Shown here: positions 43,119 through 61,785 of the stretch, piece after piece | Layout of the letters: the number at the start of each line of letters is the position of its first letter | Position numbering within the stretch: position 1 is the stretch's first letter | Assembly (NCBI RefSeq): GCF_007992195.1 | Contig: NZ_BJZU01000005.1 | Location: 62,001-126,000 of the forward strand | Source: Methylobacterium oxalidis | Lineage (GTDB): Bacteria; Pseudomonadota; Alphaproteobacteria; Rhizobiales; Beijerinckiaceae | Direction: 5' to 3' | Length of the DNA: 64,000 nucleotides | Program-made: the position numbers and the translations under genes | Notes under the pieces: model-generated | The model's input: the letters and a program-made list of their open reading frames with translations, nothing else | Told to the model about the DNA's origin: nothing | Databases searched by the model: none

Positions 43119-44720
43119 ATGTCGACGTCGGTCGCGGGCACGGGCGCCCGCCAGGAGCATCTGGCTCGCCGTGGGGAGGCTCCGATAGCCTATGCCGGTC
43201 TGGTCGCCCCCCCGCGATCCGGTGCGCCGAACCCGCACGCCGATCTCCGCGCCGCACTCCCCGACCTTCGCGCCTCGCTGCAGCCCCGCATCCTCTACGC
43301 CACGCCGGAGATGGCGGATTTCGTCAAGACCGGGGGGCTCGGCGAGGTCGCGGGCGCCCTGCCCCGGGCGCTGCGCCGGCACTTCGATGTGCGCGTGCTC
43401 ATCCCCGGCTACCGGCAGGTGCTCGACGCCTTCCCCGACATCCCGGTCGTGGCGCGGCTCGAGGCGCAGGCCGGCGTGCCGCCCTGCGATCTCGGCCTCG
43501 TCGAGGCCGGCGACGGGCTGCGCATCTACGTCCTCCTGAGCCCGGATCTCTACGACCGCGACGGCACGCCCTACGGCACCGCGGCCGGCGACTTTCCCGA
43601 CAACGACCTGCGCTTCGCGCGCCTCGGCCTCGCCGCCGCCGAGATCGCCCTCGGGGCCGACCCGACCTGGGCCGCGGATCTCCTGCACCTGAACGACTGG
43701 CAGGCGGCCCTGGCGCCGGCCTACCTCGCCTGGCGCTCGGTGCGGGTGCCGAGCGTGCTCACGGTCCACAATCTCGCCTACCAGGGGCTCTTCCCGCGCG
43801 AGAACCTCGCCCGCCTCGGCGTGCCCGAGCACGCCTTCCAGATCGACGGCGTCGAGTTCTACGGGCAGCTCTCGTTCCTGAAGGCCGGCCTCTACTACGC
43901 CTCGCACGTCACCACCGTGAGCGAGACCTACGCCCGCGAGATCACGACGCCGGAATCCGGCTGCGGCCTCGACGGGCTCTTGCGCACCCGCGCCGGCCAG
44001 GGCCGCCTCACCGGAATCCTCAACGGCATCGACGAGAGCTGGGACCCGCGCACCGACCCGCACCTCGCCATCCGCTTCGAGGCCGACGACTGGAAGGGCA
44101 AGCGCGCCAACGCCGAGTCGGTGCGGCGCCAGTTCGGCCTCGCGATCTCGCGGGGGCCCCTCTTCGCCATCGTCTCGCGCCTCGTCCACCAGAAGGGCAT
44201 CGATCTCTCGATCCAGGCCGCCGAGACCATCGTGGCCGAGGGCGGCCAGCTCGTGGTGATCGGTCAGGGCGAGCGCCGCTTCGAGGACGCCCTGCGGGGC
44301 CTCGCCCTCCGGCACCCGGAGGCGGTCGGCGTGCATGTGGGCTTCGCGGAGACCGACGCGCGCCGCATGTTCGCGGGCAGCGACTTCCTGCTGATGCCCT
44401 CCCGCTTCGAGCCCTGCGGCCTCGCCCAGATGTACGCCCAGCGCTTCGGCTCGCTGCCGATCGTGCGTCGGACGGGCGGCCTCGCCGACACGGTGGAGGA
44501 CGGCGTCACGGGCTTCACCTTCTCGGACACCTCGGCGCGCGGCTTCGTCGGCGCCGTCCGCCGCGCCCTCGATACCTTCGCCGAGAAGCGGCGCCTCAAC
44601 GCCATGCGCCGCAACGCGATGTCGAAGAGCTTCGGCTGGGGCGAGGCGGCGACGAACTACACCGCCCTCTACACGCGCGCCTTCGGCAACAACGCGGCCC
44701 TGCGCTGGCGCGCGGCCTGA
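43119..44720 (+). CDS. glgA: Glycogen synthase (ADP-glucose type, GT5)
   Basis: A 533-residue GT5 enzyme that extends glucan from ADP-glucose. The substrate motif VKTGGLGEVAGALPRAL lies at about residues 69-85, preceded by an unusual N-terminal extension of about 55 residues. LHLNDWQAAL, TVHNLAYQG, ILNGID and the C-terminal PSRFEPCGLAQMYA with the RRTGGLADTVEDG loop are intact. This is GlgA, not the GT4-type GlgM. ADP-glucose pyrophosphorylase (glgC) is not in the window. It follows the alpha-glucosidase and precedes the chemotaxis receptor. Confidence 0.93.
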   Translation: MSTSVAGTGARQEHLARRGEAPIAYAGLVAPPRSGAPNPHADLRAALPDLRASLQPRILYATPEMADFVKTGGLGEVAGALPRALRRHFDVRVLIPGYRQVLDAFPDIPVVARLEAQAGVPPCDLGLVEAGDGLRIYVLLSPDLYDRDGTPYGTAAGDFPDNDLRFARLGLAAAEIALGADPTWAADLLHLNDWQAALAPAYLAWRSVRVPSVLTVHNLAYQGLFPRENLARLGVPEHAFQIDGVEFYGQLSFLKAGLYYASHVTTVSETYAREITTPESGCGLDGLLRTRAGQGRLTGILNGIDESWDPRTDPHLAIRFEADDWKGKRANAESVRRQFGLAISRGPLFAIVSRLVHQKGIDLSIQAAETIVAEGGQLVVIGQGERRFEDALRGLALRHPEAVGVHVGFAETDARRMFAGSDFLLMPSRFEPCGLAQMYAQRFGSLPIVRRTGGLADTVEDGVTGFTFSDTSARGFVGAVRRALDTFAEKRRLNAMRRNAMSKSFGWGEAATNYTALYTRAFGNNAALRWRAA

Positions 44721-44771
44721 CGCGCCGATCTCCGGCAGATAAGACAAAATTGAGGGATCTATTCCTTAATG

Positions 44772-44787
44772 CTCCCGAGATCGGGAG
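44772..44787 (+). promoter_or_regulatory. Hairpin masking the receptor gene's ribosome binding site
   Basis: CTCCCG and CGGGAG flank a 4-nt loop AGAT. The 3' arm contains GGGAG, the only Shine-Dalgarno-like sequence, 9 nt before the receptor ATG. Folding would hide it. Whether this switches with temperature, a ligand or an RNA is unknown. Confidence 0.5.
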
Positions 44788-44796
44788 TATAGTGAC

Positions 44797-46590
44797 ATGG
44801 GACGTCTGGTTCGATCCTTCGCCGGACTGTGCATTGCAAGTATAGTTTCAGGTGCAACTCTTGCTGGCGCCATCCACGCTTATGGTGGCGCGAACGCGCG
44901 CGTCGCCCGCGCCCATGAGAACCGGCTGCACTCGCTGCTCCTCGCCGATGAGATCCGGCAGAGTTCCGACGACCTGACGCGTCTGGGGCGGACCTACGTG
45001 GTCACGGGCGATGCGGCCTGGAAGCGGCAGTACCAGGACGTTTTGGATATCCGCTCCGGCCGCAAGCCGCGGCCTCAGGAGTATCACCGGATCTACTGGG
45101 ACCTCGTGGCGGGCGGCGAGGCGAAGCCGCGCCCGGACGGCGAGCCGGTCCCGGTCGGGACGCTGATGGAGCAACTCGGCTTCAGTCGCCAGGAAATCGA
45201 CAAGCTCGCGGAGTCGGTGCGCAACTCGGACGGCCTCGTGAGGCTCGAGATCGAGGCGATGAACCTCGTCGAGGGCAAGGACTCCAAGGGTGAGCCGATC
45301 GCCGGCTGGGAGCGCCCCCCGGCGCTGCTCCGCGCCGCCGCGCTCGTCCACTCGCCGGAGTACCACCGCTTCAAGGCCGAGATCATGCGACCGCTGGACC
45401 AGTTCTACGTGCTGCTCCAGACGCGCACGAGCGAGACGGTCGCGCGCGACGAGGCCGAGGCGGCCTTCTGGTACCGGATCGTGCTCGCGACACTCGCCCT
45501 CACGGTGGCGTCCGTGCTGGCGCTCGGCTGGTTCGCCTACCGGGCCCTCGTCCGCGGCTACGCCGCGGTCGGAGAGGCGATGGCGGCGGTGGCCCGGGGC
45601 GATTACCGATCCACGATCCCCGGCCGCGGCAGGCCGGACGAGGTGGGCGAGATGGCGCGCCGGCTGGAAGCGCTTCAGGAGGGGCTCGCTCGCGCCGAGG
45701 TGGAGCGGCGCTCGCAGGAAGGGGCTGCCCAGGAGCGGGCGCGCCGGGCCGGCACGAGCGCGATGGCCGACGGGTTCGAGGCGAGCGTCGGGTCGATCGT
45801 CGGCAGGCTCACCGCCTCCGCCGGGGAACTCCAGAACACCGCCAGGACAATGAGCGAGACCGCGTCGGAGGCGACGAACCGATCCGCTACGGTGGCGTCG
45901 GCCGCGGGCGAGGCCTCGGCGCACGTGGGCAGCGTAGCCACGGCCGCCGAGCAACTCAGCGCTTCCGTCGGCGAGATCGCCCGCCAGGTGGAGGGCTCCG
46001 CGGCCCTTGCCCGGGCGGCGGTGGCGGAGGCCGGCCGCACGGCCTCCCTCGTCCGCGACCTCAGCAGCGCGGCGACGCAGGTCGGCGACGTCGTCTCGAT
46101 GATCTCGGCGATCGCCGGCCAGACCAACCTCCTGGCCCTCAACGCGACCATCGAGGCGGCGCGGGCCGGCGAGGCCGGCCGCGGCTTCGCCGTCGTCGCA
46201 TCGGAGGTGAAGGAGCTCGCCCACCAGACGTCGCGCTCGACGGAGGAGATCCGGCGCCAGATCGGTGGCATCCAGGAGGCCACGCAGCAGGCGGTCGCGG
46301 CCATCGGCGGCATCGGAACCCGCATCGAGGAGATGAGCGCCGTCTCGGCGAGCATAGCCTGCGCGGTCGAGGAACAGGGCGCGGCGACCCGGGAGATCGT
46401 GCGCGGTGTGGCTCAGGCCGCCGCCGGCACCGGCGCGGTCAGCGCCAACATCGCGGGTGTCGCGGGCGCGGCCGAGGATACGGGCGCTGCGGCGACGCAG
46501 GTCCTGACCTCGGCCTCCGACCTGTCGCGGCAGTCGGAGCATCTCGGTGCGGAGGTCGCCCGCTTCCTGGCGGGCGTGCGCGCCGCCTGA
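44797..46590 (+). CDS. Methyl-accepting chemotaxis protein
   Basis: A 597-residue receptor. Membrane helices at about 7-28 and 225-247 enclose a periplasmic sensor domain with a helical region near the start and a conserved-looking [21 protein letters not shown] segment; no ligand family is recognised. A HAMP domain (about 248-300) leads to the signalling domain, whose hairpin tip reads [20 protein letters not shown] and continues into [18 protein letters not shown]. The C-terminus lacks a visible NWETF-type CheR tether. The start is fixed by the N-terminal helix and a GGGAG that sits in a hairpin. Confidence 0.92.
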   Translation: MGRLVRSFAGLCIASIVSGATLAGAIHAYGGANARVARAHENRLHSLLLADEIRQSSDDLTRLGRTYVVTGDAAWKRQYQDVLDIRSGRKPRPQEYHRIYWDLVAGGEAKPRPDGEPVPVGTLMEQLGFSRQEIDKLAESVRNSDGLVRLEIEAMNLVEGKDSKGEPIAGWERPPALLRAAALVHSPEYHRFKAEIMRPLDQFYVLLQTRTSETVARDEAEAAFWYRIVLATLALTVASVLALGWFAYRALVRGYAAVGEAMAAVARGDYRSTIPGRGRPDEVGEMARRLEALQEGLARAEVERRSQEGAAQERARRAGTSAMADGFEASVGSIVGRLTASAGELQNTARTMSETASEATNRSATVASAAGEASAHVGSVATAAEQLSASVGEIARQVEGSAALARAAVAEAGRTASLVRDLSSAATQVGDVVSMISAIAGQTNLLALNATIEAARAGEAGRGFAVVASEVKELAHQTSRSTEEIRRQIGGIQEATQQAVAAIGGIGTRIEEMSAVSASIACAVEEQGAATREIVRGVAQAAAGTGAVSANIAGVAGAAEDTGAAATQVLTSASDLSRQSEHLGAEVARFLAGVRAA

Positions 46591-46780
46591 ACTCGACCCG
46601 CCGCGCTCAGGAACGGCGCGCCGGGGCGCCGCCGGGCCTCGGGCCGCCTCCGGGCGAAGAAGAGCATTTTCGGTTCTCCTCCTGCCCGGAAATCCGGCCC
46701 GACGCTTACGGATTCTTCGAACGGAATCCGCTTCGATGTGCGGTGTCGGGCCTCAGGGAGGGGCGCCGGAGGCTCGCGAC

Positions 46781-47578
46781 ATGCTCGACTTCGACCGCCT
46801 CCTGCCCGCCCTTCGCATAAGGTCCGGCCAGCACGTCCTGGCGTGGACCGCGGCGGCCACCGCGATCTCGGTCGCCGCGCCGGTCTGCGCTCTCGCCGTC
46901 GCCCTGTCCGCGATCGATTTCGGGCCCGTGCAGTTCTGGGGAATCCTGGCAGTCTGCGCGGCGATACCGCTCCTGATCGCGCCGCCGGTCGCGCTGTTCC
47001 TCCTGAGCATGATGCGGCTCATCACCATCACGGTCGAGCGCATCGACCATTACGTCCAATTCGATACCCTGACCGGCGTCCTCACCCGCGCCTATCTCCT
47101 CGGCCGGATCCGCGGCGCGCTCCCGAGCGGGGGCGCCTTCCTGATGGTCGACGCCGACCACTTCAAGGCGATCAACGACACCTACGGCCACGATGTCGGC
47201 GACGAGGCGCTGAAGCGCATCGCGGAGGTGCTACGCGCCACCACCCACGCGGAGAGCTTCGTCGGGCGGCTCGGCGGCGAGGAGTTCGGCGTGTTCCTGC
47301 CCGGCGCCGACGATGCGCGCGCCGCCGCCGTGGCCTCCGCCCTGTGCGCGGCGATGCGCGCCTCCGGCGAAGTGGTCGCGGGGCACCCGCTGCACCTGAC
47401 GATCAGCATCGGCGGGGCCTCGCACCTGCGCACCGACCCGCTGGAGCGGACGATGAAGCTCGCCGACGCCGCCCTCTACCGGGCCAAGCGCAACGGACGG
47501 GACCGGTTCTACATCGCCGCCGCCACCGACACGATGCCGGCGCTCATCCTGCAGTCGGATGCGGCGCCGGCGCCGTGA
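46781..47578 (+). CDS. Membrane diguanylate cyclase (GGDEF)
   Basis: A 265-residue protein with two predicted membrane helices (about 18-42 and 50-78) followed by a GGDEF domain. The active site is RLGGEEFGVFLPG at about 163-175, with DADHFKAINDTYGHDVGDEALK before it, so cyclase activity from 2 GTP to cyclic di-GMP is likely. No RxxD inhibitory site precedes the loop at the usual spacing. The ATG at 46781 with GGAG upstream was chosen over a longer frame from 46547. It is convergent with glgB, 13 bp apart. Confidence 0.9.
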   Translation: MLDFDRLLPALRIRSGQHVLAWTAAATAISVAAPVCALAVALSAIDFGPVQFWGILAVCAAIPLLIAPPVALFLLSMMRLITITVERIDHYVQFDTLTGVLTRAYLLGRIRGALPSGGAFLMVDADHFKAINDTYGHDVGDEALKRIAEVLRATTHAESFVGRLGGEEFGVFLPGADDARAAAVASALCAAMRASGEVVAGHPLHLTISIGGASHLRTDPLERTMKLADAALYRAKRNGRDRFYIAAATDTMPALILQSDAAPAP

Positions 47579-47591
47579 GGCGGGCCTTCCG

Positions 47592-49892
<2,301 letters not shown>

Positions 49893-49905
49893 TCACATGC
49901 CTCTC

Positions 49906-53175
<3,270 letters not shown>

Positions 53176-53333
53176 CGCGTCGCTGCCTCATGAAACGGAA
53201 CTTGGGGCGTTCTGGCTTCCGCACGACGGGGTCGGTCGGTCCGTGAACGGTCGGCGGGGCTTTCCACCCCATCATCTTGGCGACAGCGCGACGGCAGGCG
53301 CCGCGCGGCCGCGATCTCGTTACACCGAACCCC

Positions 53334-56717
<3,384 letters not shown>

Positions 56718-56792
56718 GCTGCCCTCGGCGTGCTTCTCGGTTTCATCGTCGTCAGGCGCGGGTCCCCGCGCCCGGGCGGTGCGCGCCTCGCC

Positions 56793-59700
56793 CTACCCGA
56801 CCCGCCGCAGGACGGCGCAGGGCAGGTGCGCGAACAGCCGCCCGAGGTCGAGCCGGTCGCCCTCGTGGCGCTCGCCCGTCAGCAGGTCCTGCCAGGCGCC
56901 CCCGCCCGACGGGGCGAGCCCGGTGCCGGCGAACGCCTCCGCGTTCCAGACCCCCTCCCCGGACAGGCGCGAGACGAGGCGGGGCAGGGCCACGAGCAGC
57001 TCTCCCGGATCGGAGGTGCCATCGGAACGTGTGAAGGCGATGACATGATCCGCGCGCGCGCCGCTCACCGCCACGGGCTCGTAGCCCGCCTCGGCGTAGA
57101 ACGAGGCCCGCTCGGCCCTGTCGCGCAGGAGGCCGGCCAGCACCGCCTGCTTCACGCGCCCGTCCTGCCAGTGCGGCAGCAGGGCGGCGGCCGGCTCCCC
57201 GGCTTCGAGAGCCTGCGTCAGGGCCGCGTAGTCGACCGGCCGGCGGTTGTCGGGATCGACGAACGAGAAATCCCAGAACTCGGTGCCCTGGTAGGTGTCG
57301 GGCAGGCCGGGCAGCGTCGCCTTGAGCACCGTGCGGCCGAGGCCGGTGATCATCCCGAGATGGGCGAGGCGACGCGCGAAGGGGCGCAGCTTCTCGAGGA
57401 AGGCCGAGCCCGGAGCCACGACAGCCTCGAACAGGGCGCGCACGGCCCCCTCGTAGGCCTCGTCCACGTTGACCCAGCTCGATCGGCGCTTGCCCTCGCG
57501 CATCGCCTTCTCGGCGTAGGCGATGAGGCGATCGCGGAATTCCCCGATCACGGCCGGCTCGTCGCGCTCCAGGAGCTCGATGGGCCAGGCGCCCAGGATC
57601 GCCTGCAGGAACATCCACTGGTCGTTGAGGTCCGGCGCCGGCTCGTCGTCGAGGTTGCCGAGATGGGGGCCGGCCGTCTCCCGCCAGAGGTCCCAGGCGC
57701 GGGCCCATTCCTCCGGCATCTCGGAGAGGGCGAGGAGCCGCGTGCGGGCATCCTCGCCGCGCTTGGTGTCGTGGGTCGCCGTGGTGATCATGGCGTTCGG
57801 CCAGTCGCGGGCGCGCGCGGCCTGGAGAGCGTGGAAGTGCTCCGCGTCGATGCCGTACTCGCCCGGGTCGCCGCCGACCTCGTTCAGCGCCAGAAGCATG
57901 GCGTAGCGGTAGAACAGCGTATCCTCCAGGCTCTTGGCCATGACCGGGCCGGTGAGTTGCTGGAAGCGGCGGCGGAAGCGCAGGACGACGCGCGGATCGG
58001 CGCGGCCGGGCCCCGTCGTCTCGACCCGGCCGAGCAGCGTGTTCGCGGCGAAGTCGTGGACCGAGCGGTCGGGCAGCGCGCTCCAGCGCTTGGCCTTGGC
58101 GACGGCGCCCTCGATCAGGCGCACGTCCTCCTGCTCCACGTCGCTCTCGTCGAGGTCGGGCGGAAGGTAGCTGCGGTAGGTGGGGAAGCGCGCGATGATC
58201 TCGATGAGCGCCCGGCGGATCGCGTTTAGGGAGAAGTCGCGGGTGCGGCGGTCCGCGTCGGCGATCTCCTTGAGATCGGCCGTCAGCACCTCGAGTTCGC
58301 TCGCGAAGCTGATCTCGAGGATCTCGGCCTTGGCGGCGCGGAGTTGGAACCCGTAGGGCTCGTCGAAGCCCGTCGCCCACTCGTAGAGGCGCCTGATCTT
58401 GGGGCGCTTCTCCCGGTCGACCAGGATGCCGTCGAGCTGGTTCAGGACGTCGTATCCCGTGGTGCCGGCCACCGGCCAGGGCCGCAGGCGCTCGCCCGGC
58501 TCCAGGATCTTCTCCACCACCACGTAGAAGCCCGGCCCCACCGAAGCCTGCAGGGCCCGCGCGTAGCCGAGCGGGTCGGCGAGCCCGTCGATGTGGTCGA
58601 TCCGGAGCCCGTCGATGCGGCCCTCGCGGACGTGGCGGAAGATGGTCTCGTGCGAGCGGTGGAAGATGTCGGACTTCTCCACCCGCAGGCCCGCGAGCGA
58701 GTTCACGTCGAAGAAGCGGCGGTAGTTGATGTCGCTCGACGCGACCCGCCAGTGGGCGAGGCGGTAGGCTTGGCTCTCGAGCAGCCGGTGCAGCGGCCCG
58801 AAGCTCTCGGGGTGGCCCTTGAAGCCGTTGAGGAGCTTGAGCGTGCGCTCCACCGCGTCGCGGATCGCGGGCGAGCCCCGCACCACCTTCGCGAGGCGCA
58901 GCTTCAGCCCCTCCGCCTCCTCCGGGAAGGCGAGGCGGCGCTCGCGATCGGTCTCCTCACCCATTGTCCGCAGGCGCTCGGAGATCGAGAGCAGCTCGGC
59001 CGAGGTGTCGTCGCCGACCTCGCCGAGGGCGGCCAGCACCCGGTTGAGGATGGTCGGGTAGTTGAGCGGGCGGATCGGGAACTGGTGCTCGTAGTGCCAG
59101 ACGCTGAAGGCGCCGGCGCCGGCGTCGAACTTGAGCTCCAGCGTGCCCTTCTCCAGGGCCTCGCCGTAGCGGTCGCCGAGGAACGGGATGACGAGGTTGC
59201 GGTTGGCGCCCTGCCGCTCCCAGTCGATGTCGAAGGCGTGGGCGAAGGGCGAGAGCGGTCCCCATTCGAGCACCGAGAGCCACCACGGGTTGTCGGCCCC
59301 GCCGACGCCCATGTGGTTCGGCACGATGTCGACGAGGAGCTTCAGCCCGTGGCCTCGGAGCGCGTCCGAGAGGCGCACGAAGCCCTCTTCGCCGCCGAGC
59401 TCCGGGTTGATCGCGCCGTGGTCGACGATGTCGTAGCCGTGGGTCGAGCCGGGCCGGGCCTTCTGGAGCGGCGAGGCGTAGACGTGGCTGATGCCGAGCC
59501 GGGCGAGGTAGGGAACGATGCCTTCCGCGTCCGCGAAGGTGAAGTCCTTGTGGAACTGCAGGCGGTAGGTCGCCCGCGGCGGCTCGGTGGCGAGGCGCGC
59601 GGCCCCGGAGCGCGGCCCACGCTCCTCTGCCGAGAGGGCGGCAGCGAGCTTGGCCAGAGGCCCCCCGGGGGCTGCGATCGAGTCGAGGTCGCGGTCGAGC

Positions 59701-61706
59701 TTACGCCGCCAGTTCGGGTAGCCCTCTGTGGAGCCCGGCACGTTCGCCTGGCTCAGCTCCGAGACCACGTCCTCGTACTGCACGGCCGTCAGCATGGCGG
59801 GGGCGCGGGCGAGGTAGCGGGCGGCGGCCTCGAAAGGCGCGGCCTCCGGCGGGTCGTAGGAGGGCAGGAGCTGCTCGCCGGCCAGCGCCTCGGTGAGGCG
59901 GGCGCGCTCGGCGACGCGCTCGCCGCGCTCGGCGTCGGCCCGCTCCGCGTCGTACAGGCCGAGCGACTGGCGCGTGTCCGTGTCGACGCCGCGCCACCAG
60001 CCGACGAAGGTCGGCAGATCGTGCGTGGTGATGGCGGTGAGCGCGTCCCGCGGGTAGGCGTCCGGCGCCTTGAAGCGGCCCCCGTGCTCGCGCTCGAAGG
60101 CGAGGATGCGGTAGCTCAGGATGCCCGCCTGCATCAGCGCGTCGGAGAAGCCCTCCGGCGCCGTGCCGAGGTCCTCGGCGATGACGAGGCACTTGTTGCG
60201 GTGGCTCTCGAGCCGGAGCACGGCCAGCATCGCCTCGAACGGCATGGCGACGTAGGCGCCCTCCTTCGCGCTGCCCGAGAGCGGGATCAGGTAGAGGCGG
60301 GCGAGCTGGAAGGCGTGGTCGATGCGGATCGCGCCCGCGTGGCGCATGTTCGAGCGCACCAGGGCCCGGAAGGCGGCGAGCCCGTCGCGCTCCATCTCCA
60401 GCGGGTCGAAGGCGGGCAGGCCCCAGTCCTGGCCCTTGGGCGCTAGGAGGTCCGGTGGCGCGCCGATCGAGACGTGCTCGGCGAAGCGCTCGGGATGCGA
60501 CCACACTTCCGAGCCGCCCCGGTCGGCGCCGACCGCGAGGTCGCGGTAGAGGCCGATCCGCATGCCCGCGCCGAGGGCCGCCTCGGAAGCCTCCCGAAGC
60601 TGGCGGTCGGCGAGGTGCTGGAGCCAGGCGTGGTAGGCCACCGCCTCGGCGTGCCGGTCGGCGAAGGCCCGCACGGCCTCGGTCTCGGCCCGGCGGTACT
60701 CTTCCGGCCAGTCGCCAAGCCAGTGGGCGCCCTGCCCGCGGAAATGCGCGGACAGCGCCTCGAAGACCGCGTGCGAGCGCAGGTTCTCGCCCCCCTCCGC
60801 CCGGAAGGCGTTGAAGGCGGGGTCGGTCCCGGCCCGGGCCGGCGAGTCGGCCCAGAGGGCCTGCAGGACCGGCGACAGCACCTCCCAGACGCCGGCATGG
60901 TCGACGAGGGCCGCGTCGCGCAGGGCCTCGACGCGCTTGCGGTGCTCAGCCAGCAGCGCCTCGGCGCGCGAGCCCTTGAAGCCCGGCAGGGCTCCGGGCT
61001 CGATGAACAGCGTCTCGAGGAACAGCCGCGACGAGGGCGAGTAGGGCGAGATCTTGGTCCGGTCGCTCTCGAACAGGGCGTGGACGGGGCTCAGACCCAG
61101 GAACGAGGCGCCCCGCAGGCCGGCGTCGCTCGCGGCGCGGCCCGCATCCGCGTAGGTGCCGATGCCGAGGTTGCCCGGCGAGCGCAGGCCGTAGAGCTGC
61201 GCGGCGAGGCCCCAGTCGCGGGCGCCCTCCTCGTCCGCGTAGGCGCGCGGGCGCCAGCAGCGCTGCGGCGCGGCGATGACCCATGCCTCCGCGCTCCGGT
61301 CGCCGAGCGTCACGGTGAGGTGGTGGTAGCCGGGGGTCAGCGGCGGGAGTTCGAGCCCGCGCTCCGCTCCGGAGAGCGTCGCGCGGCCCTCGCGGGCCTG
61401 CCCCCGCTCGTCGAGAAGGCGCCACGCCAGCGTTCCCTCCGCGCCCTCGCCCGCGCGCACGCGGATCCGGTGGCTCCGGCGCGCCTCGACGGGGATCAGG
61501 GGCGGCACGAGGCCGCGACGCAGGGACTCGACCCGGCGCAGGCTCTCGGCGACCCGCTCCTCGCTCCCGACCGGAAAGCCCAGGGCTTCGAGCATGCCGG
61601 CCCGGGCGTCGAGGGAGGTGTCGACACGCTGCCCGAAGGCGTCCGTGTAGCCCGACGCGATGCCGACGAGATCTGCAAGCCGTTCGAGGTTGCCGGTCAC
61701 GATCAA
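56793..61706 (-). CDS. treY: 4-alpha-glucanotransferase / maltooligosyltrehalose synthase fusion (MalQ-TreY)
   Basis: A 1637-residue bifunctional protein. Residues 1 to about 700 are a GH77 amylomaltase: YGLRSPGNLGIGTYADA, D near 461 in AIRIDHAFQL, E near 509 in VIAEDLGTAPEGF and D near 562 in TTHDLPTFVGWW. From about 708 a TreY (GH13_26) begins at RATYRLQFHKDFTFADA, with D near 1034 in GLRIDHIDGLADP, E near 1064 in VVEKILEPGERL and D near 1312 in TATHDTKRGEDAR. MalQ would lengthen or reshuffle maltooligosaccharides, and TreY would convert their reducing end to a trehalosyl end for TreZ. No frame break is seen across the junction. Confidence 0.93.
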   Translation of the reverse strand: MIVTGNLERLADLVGIASGYTDAFGQRVDTSLDARAGMLEALGFPVGSEERVAESLRRVESLRRGLVPPLIPVEARRSHRIRVRAGEGAEGTLAWRLLDERGQAREGRATLSGAERGLELPPLTPGYHHLTVTLGDRSAEAWVIAAPQRCWRPRAYADEEGARDWGLAAQLYGLRSPGNLGIGTYADAGRAASDAGLRGASFLGLSPVHALFESDRTKISPYSPSSRLFLETLFIEPGALPGFKGSRAEALLAEHRKRVEALRDAALVDHAGVWEVLSPVLQALWADSPARAGTDPAFNAFRAEGGENLRSHAVFEALSAHFRGQGAHWLGDWPEEYRRAETEAVRAFADRHAEAVAYHAWLQHLADRQLREASEAALGAGMRIGLYRDLAVGADRGGSEVWSHPERFAEHVSIGAPPDLLAPKGQDWGLPAFDPLEMERDGLAAFRALVRSNMRHAGAIRIDHAFQLARLYLIPLSGSAKEGAYVAMPFEAMLAVLRLESHRNKCLVIAEDLGTAPEGFSDALMQAGILSYRILAFEREHGGRFKAPDAYPRDALTAITTHDLPTFVGWWRGVDTDTRQSLGLYDAERADAERGERVAERARLTEALAGEQLLPSYDPPEAAPFEAAARYLARAPAMLTAVQYEDVVSELSQANVPGSTEGYPNWRRKLDRDLDSIAAPGGPLAKLAAALSAEERGPRSGAARLATEPPRATYRLQFHKDFTFADAEGIVPYLARLGISHVYASPLQKARPGSTHGYDIVDHGAINPELGGEEGFVRLSDALRGHGLKLLVDIVPNHMGVGGADNPWWLSVLEWGPLSPFAHAFDIDWERQGANRNLVIPFLGDRYGEALEKGTLELKFDAGAGAFSVWHYEHQFPIRPLNYPTILNRVLAALGEVGDDTSAELLSISERLRTMGEETDRERRLAFPEEAEGLKLRLAKVVRGSPAIRDAVERTLKLLNGFKGHPESFGPLHRLLESQAYRLAHWRVASSDINYRRFFDVNSLAGLRVEKSDIFHRSHETIFRHVREGRIDGLRIDHIDGLADPLGYARALQASVGPGFYVVVEKILEPGERLRPWPVAGTTGYDVLNQLDGILVDREKRPKIRRLYEWATGFDEPYGFQLRAAKAEILEISFASELEVLTADLKEIADADRRTRDFSLNAIRRALIEIIARFPTYRSYLPPDLDESDVEQEDVRLIEGAVAKAKRWSALPDRSVHDFAANTLLGRVETTGPGRADPRVVLRFRRRFQQLTGPVMAKSLEDTLFYRYAMLLALNEVGGDPGEYGIDAEHFHALQAARARDWPNAMITTATHDTKRGEDARTRLLALSEMPEEWARAWDLWRETAGPHLGNLDDEPAPDLNDQWMFLQAILGAWPIELLERDEPAVIGEFRDRLIAYAEKAMREGKRRSSWVNVDEAYEGAVRALFEAVVAPGSAFLEKLRPFARRLAHLGMITGLGRTVLKATLPGLPDTYQGTEFWDFSFVDPDNRRPVDYAALTQALEAGEPAAALLPHWQDGRVKQAVLAGLLRDRAERASFYAEAGYEPVAVSGARADHVIAFTRSDGTSDPGELLVALPRLVSRLSGEGVWNAEAFAGTGLAPSGGGAWQDLLTGERHEGDRLDLGRLFAHLPCAVLRRVG

Positions 61707-61785
61707 TTTCCAGCTTTCGTTCCGATGCCGCGGATGCGCCCCCGCACGGACGAGGGGCGTGGACGGGAGTCGACGGGAGCGGCTC

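Noticed and set aside
53176..53230. GGAAG-N18-CGTT on the minus strand just before treS
   Set aside because: Both the -35 base and the spacing are off, and initiation would fall almost on the start codon.
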